DNA of 5,929 bases from Holophaga sp. (lineage in GTDB: Bacteria > Acidobacteriota > Holophagae > Holophagales > Holophagaceae): positions 1-5,929 of the forward strand of contig JAUYES010000559.1 of assembly GCA_030691225.1 (NCBI GenBank). The letters run 5' to 3'. Each line of letters opens with the position of its first letter. Positions within the stretch are counted from its first letter, which is position 1. Shown here in pieces: positions 1 through 5,819 of this stretch. A program made the position numbers and the translations under genes. The notes under the pieces are model-generated. The model saw only the letters and a list, made by a program, of their open reading frames with translations. It made no database searches and was not told the origin of the DNA.

Positions 1-69
1 CTTCACCATCTTCTTTCACGAACCGAACGGCTGGAAGCGCTTCTACTCAGATTGGGCAGCCCTGCCTGA
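1..69 (+). CDS. Possible 3' end of a plus-strand gene, cut by the window edge
   Basis: A strong plus-strand terminator at 131-166 implies a plus-strand gene ending just before it. Of the three plus frames, only the one starting at base 1 closes before the hairpin, with TGA at 67-69. It would give a leucine-rich tail (ending ...RLEALLLRLGSPA). The competing frame starting at base 2 has much stronger GC at third codon positions over its first 18 codons (14 of 18) and a protein-like reading (HEPNGWKRFYSDW), but it has no stop before the terminator. The segment could also be noncoding, or a decayed gene end. Function is not recognisable. Confidence 0.22.
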   Translation, partial: LHHLLSRTERLEALLLRLGSPA

Positions 70-130
70 AACACACGGTATTTCTGGCATATCCCGGACC
101 AAGTCACGTCTGGCACAAAACACAGATATT

Positions 131-166
131 CAAAGGGGGCGACCGTGGTCGCCCCCCTTGGTTTTT
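131..166 (+). terminator. Rho-independent terminator, plus-strand orientation
   Basis: A near-perfect GC-rich inverted repeat pairs 131-144 with 147-160, with one mismatch (134 against 157). The apex reopens to a CGTG tetraloop. It is followed by a five-T run at 162-166. The T run lies on the plus strand, so it best terminates a gene entering from the left. Read from the minus strand, the stem lies about 20 bases behind the stop of Dcp-like gene A and is followed only by CTTTGAAT, so it may also end that gene less efficiently. Confidence 0.8.
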
Positions 167-178
167 AACCTGTGTTGC

Positions 179-2266
179 CTACTTCAACCCGCGCTTCACA
201 AGCAGGGGTTCGACCTTGGGATCCCGGCCGCGGAATTTGCGGTAGAGATCTCCGGCGTCGGCGGTGCCGCCCTTTTCCAGCACTTCCTTGCGGAAGGCGG
301 CGGCGGTGGCGGGGTCGAAGAGGTTCTTCTTCTCGACAAAGGCGGCGAAGGCATCGCTATCCAGCACGGCGCTCCAGATGTAGGCGTAATAGCCTGCGCT
401 ATAGCCGCCGGCCCAGATGTGATTGAAGTAGGGTGTGCGGTAGCGGCTGGGGATCTCGGCGAGGAGGCCGAGCTTGTCGAAGGTGGCCTTTTCGAAGGCC
501 ATGGCCTCGGGTTCCTTGGGTTCGGTCTGGGTGTGCCAGGCCATATCCAGCAGGGCGGCGCCCAGGTATTCCACGGTGATGAAACCCTGGCCATAGGTCC
601 CGGCCTTCTGCATCTTCTGGATCAGGCTGTCGGGGATAACTTCTCCGGTCTTGTAATGCTTGGCGTAGAGCTTCAGCACTTCGGGCTCCATGGCCCAGTT
701 CTCCATGATCTGGCTAGGCAGTTCCACGAAGTCCCGGGGCGTGCCCGCCAACCCGCGGTACTGGCCCGCGTAGAAAAAGCCGTGCAAGGCGTGGCCGAAT
801 TCGTGAAAGAGGGTGGTCACTTCATCCGGCGTGAGCAGGGCGGGCTTATCGCCCGTGGGGCGGGTGAAGTTGCACACATTGGTGACGATGGGGCGAATCG
901 TGCTATCGCCGGAACGCAAGCGGCCGCACCAGGCGCCGCCACGCTTGCCGGGCCGGGGATGGTAATCCACATAGAAGGTGCCCACGGGGCGGCCGTCCTT
1001 TTCCTTGACCTCGAAAACCTTCACCTCGTCGTTGTAGGTGGGCATGCCCTTGAGTTCGGTAAAGGTAATGCCATAGAGTTTCTGGGCCACCAGGAAGGCG
1101 CCGTCGCGCACTTGATCGATGGGGAAGTAGGGCTTCATCACTTCTTCGTCTAGATCGAAGCGGGCCTTGCGGACCTTCTCTTCGTAGTAGCGCCAATCCC
1201 AGGATTGGAGTTTCTCGCCGGGCAGATCCTTTTCGAGAAGGGCCTGCAACTCGGTGCGGTCTTTTTTGGCCACTTCCAGGGCGGGCTGCCAGAGCTGATC
1301 GAGCAGGCCGTAAACGCCCTTGGGATTCTTGGCCATGTTCTCGTCGAGGATGAAATCGGCCCAGGTGGGAAAGCCCAGCAGCTTGGCCTTTTCGGCGCGC
1401 AGGGCGGCGATGCGGCTGGCGATGGCACGGGTGTCCTGCTCGCCACCGTTGCAGCGCTCGGTGTAGGCCGTGAGCATCTGGCGACGCAATTCGCGGTTAT
1501 CGGAATACTGGAGGAAGGGCCAGATGCTGGGGCCGTCGAGATTGAAGAGCCACTGGCCTTCTTTCCCGGCTTTCTTGGCGGCCAGGGCGGCGGCGCTGCG
1601 GGCACCTTCAGGCAGACCGGCCAGGTCCGCGGGCTTTTCAATTACAAGCTGATAGTCCTTGGTCGCCTTCAGCATCTTGTCGCCAAACTGCACGCTGATC
1701 TTGGAAAGCTCGGTGTTGATGGCACGCATACGGGTCTTCTGCGCGGCGCCGAGATTGGCTCCGGCCCGCACAAAGCCCTTGTAGCGATCCTCGAGCAAGC
1801 GCAGTTGCTGGGGGTTCAGTTTCTCGGTGGCGCGGCCTTCCCAAACGGCCTTCACGCGCAGCCAGAGCTGTTCGTTGAAGTTGATATCGTCGTAGTGGGC
1901 CGAACGCAGGGGCGCCAACTCACGGCTGATGGCCTGGAGCTTGGGATTGGTTTCCGCACCTGAGAGGTGGCCAAAGACCGCACCCACGGGATCCGAAAAG
2001 CGACCGGAATTCTCCATAGCTTCGATGGTGTTTTTGAAGGTGGGCTTGGCCTTGGATTCGGCGATGGCCTTGATTTCGGCCCGATGCCGCGCCATGCCTT
2101 CGATAAACGCAGGCATGAAGTGCTCTTCCTTGATCTGAGCAAAGGGCGGCGCACCAAAGGGGGTTTTCCAGGTCTGGAAAAACGGATTGGTGGCCTGGGT
2201 GTGATCGGGGCTTCCGGCCAGCATGGGCACGGTAAGCAGGGCGCCTAGAAGGGTGGTTGGCTTCAT
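179..2266 (-). CDS. dcp: Secreted M3-family zinc metallopeptidase, dipeptidyl carboxypeptidase-like (gene A)
   Basis: A 695-residue peptidase of family M3 (thimet oligopeptidase/Dcp), expected to release C-terminal dipeptides from peptides in the periplasm. Seen in the sequence: the zinc motif HEFGH at residues 488-492 (H488 and H492 ligands, E489 catalytic), a third ligand E515 in FVELPSQ, and the substrate-binding loop HIWAGGY (616-622) with further tyrosines Y626 and Y629. The C-terminus (FRGRDPKVEPLLVKRGLK) resembles the tail of E. coli Dcp as I recall it, and the length is close to the usual 680 or so. The N-terminus has a signal-peptide look: K2, then a hydrophobic stretch at residues 6-18, with cleavage likely near S19 or A25. 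I chose the ATG at 2266 because GAGGA lies four bases upstream. An in-frame ATG at 2293 would add nine hydrophilic residues before the signal peptide and has no ribosome binding site. It is paralogous to the upstream gene at 2531-4624. Family assignment is firm; Dcp rather than oligopeptidase A is an inference from the C-terminal region. Confidence 0.93.
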   Translation of the reverse strand: MKPTTLLGALLTVPMLAGSPDHTQATNPFFQTWKTPFGAPPFAQIKEEHFMPAFIEGMARHRAEIKAIAESKAKPTFKNTIEAMENSGRFSDPVGAVFGHLSGAETNPKLQAISRELAPLRSAHYDDINFNEQLWLRVKAVWEGRATEKLNPQQLRLLEDRYKGFVRAGANLGAAQKTRMRAINTELSKISVQFGDKMLKATKDYQLVIEKPADLAGLPEGARSAAALAAKKAGKEGQWLFNLDGPSIWPFLQYSDNRELRRQMLTAYTERCNGGEQDTRAIASRIAALRAEKAKLLGFPTWADFILDENMAKNPKGVYGLLDQLWQPALEVAKKDRTELQALLEKDLPGEKLQSWDWRYYEEKVRKARFDLDEEVMKPYFPIDQVRDGAFLVAQKLYGITFTELKGMPTYNDEVKVFEVKEKDGRPVGTFYVDYHPRPGKRGGAWCGRLRSGDSTIRPIVTNVCNFTRPTGDKPALLTPDEVTTLFHEFGHALHGFFYAGQYRGLAGTPRDFVELPSQIMENWAMEPEVLKLYAKHYKTGEVIPDSLIQKMQKAGTYGQGFITVEYLGAALLDMAWHTQTEPKEPEAMAFEKATFDKLGLLAEIPSRYRTPYFNHIWAGGYSAGYYAYIWSAVLDSDAFAAFVEKKNLFDPATAAAFRKEVLEKGGTADAGDLYRKFRGRDPKVEPLLVKRGLK

Positions 2267-2270
2267 TGAG

Positions 2271-2275
2271 TCCTC
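2271..2275 (-). promoter_or_regulatory. Ribosome binding site of gene A
   Basis: GAGGA on the minus strand lies four bases before the ATG at 2266. It decides the start: the alternative in-frame ATG at 2293 has no purine-rich sequence upstream and would place hydrophilic residues ahead of the signal peptide. Confidence 0.65.
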
Positions 2276-2340
2276 GCTTTCAGAAGGGGGCATTAGGTTT
2301 GGTTCCGACAGTTGAAGTGGACTAACGAAAAAGCGAAATG

Positions 2341-2369
2341 ATTACAAGGCAGCGCTACTGCAACCCCAA
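2341..2369 (-). promoter_or_regulatory. Candidate sigma-70-type promoter for gene A
   Basis: On the minus strand, TTGGGG (2369-2364, three of six matches to TTGACA) is separated by exactly 17 bases from TGTAAT (2346-2341, five of six matches to TATAAT). Initiation would fall near 2334, giving a leader of about 68 bases before the ATG at 2266. The good -10 box and the spacing support it; the -35 box is weak. Confidence 0.4.
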
Positions 2370-2411
2370 AAGATTCACCCGGAAAAAAGAGCCGGGGATG
2401 TTCGCAAGAGG

Positions 2412-2429
2412 CCACCTCGCGGGAGGTGG
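2412..2429. repeat. Short inverted repeat in the spacer between the two peptidase genes
   Basis: CCACCTC (2412-2418) and GAGGTGG (2423-2429) form a 7-bp perfect stem with a GCGG loop. There is no T run on either side, so a terminator is unlikely. It lies upstream of the gene A promoter candidate and could be an operator or chance. Nothing in the sequence decides this. Confidence 0.3.
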
Positions 2430-2466
2430 ACCTTCCATCATATTGCGATGCTAGCCTCGGTTCCAT

Positions 2467-2514
2467 TCAATAACGCGAGAAGCCTCCCGGATGAGAGGCT
2501 TCTCGCGTTATTGA
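2467..2514 (-). terminator. Perfect 20-bp inverted repeat behind gene B, probable terminator
   Basis: Positions 2467-2486 and 2495-2514 are exact reverse complements over 20 bp, around the 8-base loop CCGGATGA. The structure starts 16 bases after the stop codon of gene B (2531-2533), the normal place for an intrinsic terminator. The outer part of the stem is AT-rich (AATAA/TTATT), so each arm supplies a short A/T stretch. No separate long T run follows on either strand, so termination may be weak, bidirectional or protein-assisted. It may instead stabilise the 3' end of the mRNA. Confidence 0.7.
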
Positions 2515-2530
2515 CAGGGGAAAAAGGAAA

Positions 2531-4624
2531 CTACTTCAGCCCACGCTTATCGATCAGCGCTTCCACCTTGGGATCGCGGCCGCGGAATTCTCGGTAGATG
2601 GCGGCGGGATCTTCACTGCCGACCTTGGAGAGGAGCTTGCGGAAGGCCTTGGCAGTTTGGGGGTCGAAGAGGTTGCCCTTGTCTTTGAAGGCCTGGAAGG
2701 CATCGCTATCGAGCACTTCGGACCAGGTGTAGCTGTAGTAGCCGGCGGAATATTCATCGGCGGAATGCGAGAAGTAGGGCGTGCGGTAGCGCGGGAGGAT
2801 TTCCGCCATCAGGCCCCACTTTTCCATTCTGGATTTTTCGAAGGACGTGGCATCCAGCACCTTGGCATCGCTCAGCGTGTGCCAATCCATATCCAACAGC
2901 GAGGCGGCGAGCTTCTCGGTCCAGGCAAAACCGATGTTGAAGTTGCCGGCCTTCTTCAGCTTCTGCACCAGGGCTTCGGGGATGACTTCGCCGGTCTTGT
3001 AGTGCTTGGCGTAGAGCTTCAGCATCTCGGGCTCGAAGACCCAGTTCTCCATGATCTGGCTGGGCAGTTCCACAAAGTCCTGAGCCACATTGCCGCTGCC
3101 CCGGAACCGGCAGTTGGAGAGCATGAAGTGCATGGCATGACCGAATTCGTGGAACAGCGTTTCGGCTTCATCCGGTGTGAGCAGCGCGGGAGCATCCCCG
3201 GCTGGCCGAGAGTAGTTGCTCACGTTGTAGATAACGGGGGTGATGAATTTGCCGTTCTGAATCCACTGTTCCTTAAGGGTGGACATCCACGCGCCGCCTC
3301 GCTTGCCGGGCCGGGGGTGGAAATCCATGTAGAGGATGCCGATGTGTTTCCCGTCCTTTTCCTTAACCTCGAAGGCCTGCACTTCGGGGTTGTAGATGGG
3401 TAGATCCTTGCGCTCCGTGAAGGTGATACCAAAGAGCTTGCTGGCTAGGGTGAAGGCCCCGGTGCGCACGCCCTCCAGCGGGAAATAGGGCTTCATGGCT
3501 TCTTCGTCCAGATCGTATTTGGCCTTCTTGACCTTCTCGGAATAGAAGCGCCAATCCCAGGGTTCCAATTTAAAGCCACCCTTTTCGGCATCGATCATGG
3601 CCTGAAGCTCCGCAGCTTCCTGCTTGGCCACTTTGAGGGAGGGCACCCAGAGTTGCTCCATGAGTTTGTAGGCGTTCTCGGGTGTCTTAGCCATGTTTTC
3701 AGCCAAAACAAACTCGCCCCAATTCTTGTAGCCCAGCAATTGGGACTTCTCGACTCGGAGGGAGGCCAGCTTGGCGAAGATGGCCTTGTTATCCGTGTCG
3801 CCGCCCTTATCGCAGCGGGTGGAGTAGGCGGTCAGAATCTGGCGGCGCAATTCGCGATTTTCGGCGCTTTGCAAAAAGGGCCAGATGCTGGGGGATTTCA
3901 GCGTGAACACCCACTTGCCTGCAAGGCCAGCCTGCTTGGCGGCATCGGCAGCGGCGAAGATCTGGCCTTCGGGAAGGCCCGCCAGGTCGGCCTTGGAATC
4001 CACCACCAGCTTGTAAGCGTTGGTTTCTTTCAGCAGGTTGTCGCTGAACTTGATCTTGAGGCTGGAGAGCTCGCCATTGATGGCGCGCAGGCGATCCTTC
4101 TGAGTTGCGGTGAGGTTCGCCCCGCCCCGCACGAAGCGGCGATAGGTTTTTTCCAGCAAGGTGGATTCTTCGGGGTTGAGCTTCAGGGTGGTGCGGGTTT
4201 CGAAGACAACCTTCACGCGCTGAAAGAGCCCCTCGTTCAAATTGATATCGTCCTGATTGGCCGCCATCAAAGGGCCCACCTTGGCCTCGATGACCTGCAG
4301 TGCGTCGTTGGTCTCGGCGCCCTTAAGTAGATCGAAGACGTTGTAGACCTTGACCAGCAGCAGCCCAGAATCATCCAATGCCGCCACGGTGTTCTTGAAG
4401 GTTGGTTTGGCGGAATTCTTGACGATGGCTTCGATTTCTTTCTTCTGCTGCTTGATGCCTTCCTCCAGGGCGGGCATGAAATGCTCCGTCTTGATCTGAG
4501 CGAAGGGCGGCACCGCGAAGGGCGTTTTCCAAGGGGTGAAGAATGGGTTGGCGGCGGGTTTGGCCATGGCGGGGCTCGCAAGGCAGACCAGGGCGGTCGC
4601 GGTTAAGGGGAGCAGAAATCGCAT
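2531..4624 (-). CDS. dcp: Secreted M3-family zinc metallopeptidase, dipeptidyl carboxypeptidase-like (gene B)
   Basis: A 697-residue M3 peptidase, paralogue of the gene at 179-2266 and expected to cleave C-terminal dipeptides in the periplasm. A clear Sec signal peptide is visible: R2, a hydrophobic core at residues 3-17, and an A19-M20-A21 cleavage site before K22. The mature proteins then align from NPFF..WKTPF..PPFAQIK. The zinc site is HEFGH at 492-496 with E493 catalytic and E519 (FVELPSQ) as third ligand. The tyrosine block is H620, Y625, Y629 and Y632. The loop before Y625 reads SADE where gene A and classical members carry a Gly-Gly pair, so substrate contacts may differ. The ATG at 4624 has GGAG seven bases upstream. 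The gene follows the permease gene on the same strand after 192 bases and precedes gene A by 264 bases, with a hairpin between. Family assignment is firm; specificity is inferred. Confidence 0.94.
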   Translation of the reverse strand: MRFLLPLTATALVCLASPAMAKPAANPFFTPWKTPFAVPPFAQIKTEHFMPALEEGIKQQKKEIEAIVKNSAKPTFKNTVAALDDSGLLLVKVYNVFDLLKGAETNDALQVIEAKVGPLMAANQDDINLNEGLFQRVKVVFETRTTLKLNPEESTLLEKTYRRFVRGGANLTATQKDRLRAINGELSSLKIKFSDNLLKETNAYKLVVDSKADLAGLPEGQIFAAADAAKQAGLAGKWVFTLKSPSIWPFLQSAENRELRRQILTAYSTRCDKGGDTDNKAIFAKLASLRVEKSQLLGYKNWGEFVLAENMAKTPENAYKLMEQLWVPSLKVAKQEAAELQAMIDAEKGGFKLEPWDWRFYSEKVKKAKYDLDEEAMKPYFPLEGVRTGAFTLASKLFGITFTERKDLPIYNPEVQAFEVKEKDGKHIGILYMDFHPRPGKRGGAWMSTLKEQWIQNGKFITPVIYNVSNYSRPAGDAPALLTPDEAETLFHEFGHAMHFMLSNCRFRGSGNVAQDFVELPSQIMENWVFEPEMLKLYAKHYKTGEVIPEALVQKLKKAGNFNIGFAWTEKLAASLLDMDWHTLSDAKVLDATSFEKSRMEKWGLMAEILPRYRTPYFSHSADEYSAGYYSYTWSEVLDSDAFQAFKDKGNLFDPQTAKAFRKLLSKVGSEDPAAIYREFRGRDPKVEALIDKRGLK

Positions 4625-4631
4625 GGATGGA

Positions 4632-4635
4632 CTCC
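4632..4635 (-). promoter_or_regulatory. Ribosome binding site of gene B
   Basis: GGAG on the minus strand, seven bases before the ATG at 4624, within TTTTGGAGTCC. The spacing is good and the start is directly followed by a signal peptide. Confidence 0.65.
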
Positions 4636-4778
4636 AAAAGGAAGGATGTTTCGGTCAAGCCGACTCTGACCATCTTAATGCGAGGTGATGATCTGTGTGG
4701 CTGCGGATTGGTGGGCCGCCATGAAGGGTGGGGCTCACGATAGTCTAGGGAAGTTAGGAAATAGTTCGGCAAACATTG

Positions 4779-4812
4779 AAAAATCATGCGAGACCTGATG
4801 CCTTCAGGCAGG
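4779..4812 (-). terminator. Weak hairpin behind the permease gene, possible terminator
   Basis: Just after the permease stop, the minus strand can fold CCTGCC/GGC..AGG (4812-4794) around a TGAA loop with a three-base bulge. A five-T run follows at 4783-4779, but only after about ten unpaired bases. The imperfect stem and the gap make it a poor intrinsic terminator. If it fails, the permease and gene B could share a transcript. Confidence 0.3.
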
Positions 4813-4816
4813 CCTT

Positions 4817-5719
4817 TCAGGATTCCTGCGGCTTGCTGGCCGAACGCAGCAGCATGGTGCCGGTGTAGACAACGACGGTGATGACGACCCAGCGCATGGT
4901 GTACAGGGGCAGCTCCTTGATCAGGTACGCGGCGACTAGTACCGCGGGAATACCGCCTAACGTTAGGCCTATGGCCACACGAGGAGCCAGTTTTTGTTCC
5001 CGGATAAAGCGCATGCCCCCTACGGGCATCAGGAAAGCACAGGCGGTCATCATGATGGGGAACACAGACTTGGGATTCATGCCGAGGAGGCTAAGCATGA
5101 TCATGCAGGGAGCAAACAGGCCGATGCCCAAAGTCATCAGGGCCCCGAGCAGCAGGTGACCCATCACGGCTGCTAGCAGTTTCCAGCCCGCAAGGCCGAT
5201 CTCAACCCCGCCGGAGGGAACCCACTTCATCTGCCCGAGAAACATGAGGCAGGCGGCGCCCAAGAGGGCCGAGCCCATTCCGATTTGAATTCGGCGCTTG
5301 GGCCAGTGAGAGACAATGCCCGCCCCCAGCCAGGCACCCAGGGTGGAGGCCAGCACCATCAGGATCATCGTCAGGGCATCGACCGGGATGATTACGGAAA
5401 AAATAAAGGATTGCAGAATGGCCGGCAGGCAATGGCCCACATTGAGGGTGCCGGGAATCAGTTGATCGGGCAGCAGCTTGCGGAAACGGAAGGCCGCGGT
5501 GGTGGTGGCGAAGGCGCCAATGCCCAGGGTATCGAAGAAGTTGGTGGCAAAGCCCAGGGCTACGTGCTCGGGGGTCGGGACGCTCACGTCCAGGGCGGGA
5601 TCCTTCGCGCCAGGGAATTCCCCGCGCAACCGCCGGAGAGCCGCGAGCCAATAGCCCGAGAATAGGGCGGTCATTGCCCCAAGGGCCGTGAGCATGATGG
5701 GAATAGGCTGGAGGTTCAT
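4817..5719 (-). CDS. TauE/SafE (TSUP, DUF81) family membrane permease
   Basis: A 300-residue polytopic inner-membrane protein of the sulfite exporter TauE/SafE superfamily, whose members move small anions such as sulfite, sulfonates or sulfur compounds; the substrate here cannot be read from sequence. Hydrophobic segments by eye: about 8-27, 53-75, 98-112, 114-137, 146-163, 178-200, 202-213, 216-236, 246-265 and 271-291, giving 8-10 helices in two related halves. Recognisable features are the first-half block GFATNFFDTLGIGAFATTTA (residues 56-75), then PGTLNVGH and a glycine-rich GAWLGAG, and the second-half counterpart GIGLFAPCM..LLGMNP. The ATG at 5719 is preceded directly by an in-frame TAG, so the start cannot lie further upstream. 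No Shine-Dalgarno is seen before it. Internal ATGs at residues 9 or 16 would cut into the first helix and are no better placed. No functional link to the neighbouring peptidases is evident. Confidence 0.88.
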   Translation of the reverse strand: MNLQPIPIMLTALGAMTALFSGYWLAALRRLRGEFPGAKDPALDVSVPTPEHVALGFATNFFDTLGIGAFATTTAAFRFRKLLPDQLIPGTLNVGHCLPAILQSFIFSVIIPVDALTMILMVLASTLGAWLGAGIVSHWPKRRIQIGMGSALLGAACLMFLGQMKWVPSGGVEIGLAGWKLLAAVMGHLLLGALMTLGIGLFAPCMIMLSLLGMNPKSVFPIMMTACAFLMPVGGMRFIREQKLAPRVAIGLTLGGIPAVLVAAYLIKELPLYTMRWVVITVVVYTGTMLLRSASKPQES

Positions 5720-5725
5720 CTAGGA

Positions 5726-5731
5726 AGCATA
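5726..5731 (-). promoter_or_regulatory. Candidate -10 box immediately upstream of the permease ATG
   Basis: TATGCT on the minus strand (four of six matches to TATAAT) ends six bases before the ATG at 5719, so transcription could begin at or near the A of the start codon. That would explain the missing Shine-Dalgarno. No good -35 box accompanies it. Confidence 0.25.
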
Positions 5732-5759
5732 CGCAAATTGGTTCGCGGTTTGGGGGCTG

Positions 5760-5788
5760 ATTAATTACCTCATGAGGGTGTTGCGCAA
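5760..5788 (-). promoter_or_regulatory. Alternative upstream promoter candidate for the permease gene
   Basis: On the minus strand, TTGCGC (5788-5783, three of six) and ATTAAT (5765-5760, four of six) are spaced by 17 bases. They would give a leader of roughly 30-35 bases. ATTAAT is self-complementary and could also serve the plus strand, paired with TTGGTT at 5738-5743 (16-base spacing). Both matches are weak. Confidence 0.25.
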
Positions 5789-5804
5789 ACCCTTTCCGAG
5801 CAAA

Positions 5805-5814
5805 AAGGAGGTGA
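5805..5814 (+). promoter_or_regulatory. Full-length consensus Shine-Dalgarno on the plus strand
   Basis: AAGGAGGTGA is complementary to the usual 16S rRNA 3' tail over ten bases. AGGAGG ends eight bases before a GTG at 5820. This is the strongest ribosome binding site in the window, and it points right, divergent from the permease gene. Confidence 0.45.
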
Positions 5815-5819
5815 CGACT

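Noticed and set aside
7..9. Minus-strand ATG at the left edge (M-V-K...) as the start of a further downstream gene
   Set aside because: Only three codons are visible, and the purine run before it abuts the ATG with no spacing. There is not enough to call a gene.
158..1963. Long open plus-strand frames opposite gene A (158-1153 and 1205-1963)
   Set aside because: They are antisense to a clear M3 peptidase, share one frame, and their translations are low-complexity Gly/Ala/Val/His-rich strings typical of the reverse complement of GC-rich coding DNA. The first also reads through a terminator hairpin and starts with TTG inside it.
2267..2293. Upstream start for gene A at the ATG at 2293
   Set aside because: It would place MPPSESEDS before the signal peptide, has no Shine-Dalgarno, and covers the real GAGGA site of the ATG at 2266.
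2657..4330. Long open plus-strand frames opposite gene B (2657-3403 and 3653-4330)
   Set aside because: Same reason: antisense of a complete, motif-bearing peptidase, with no ribosome binding site or recognisable domain.
4568..4591. Cys14 in the gene B signal peptide as a lipoprotein attachment site
   Set aside because: The residues before it (A-L-V) do not fit a lipobox, and a good A-M-A signal peptidase I site follows at residues 19-21.
5802..5813. Minus-strand TCACCTCCTTTTT resembling the 3' end of 16S rRNA
   Set aside because: Only the anti-Shine-Dalgarno tail matches. The preceding bases do not resemble helix 45 or the conserved GAACCTGCGG region, so this is simply the complement of a plus-strand ribosome binding site.
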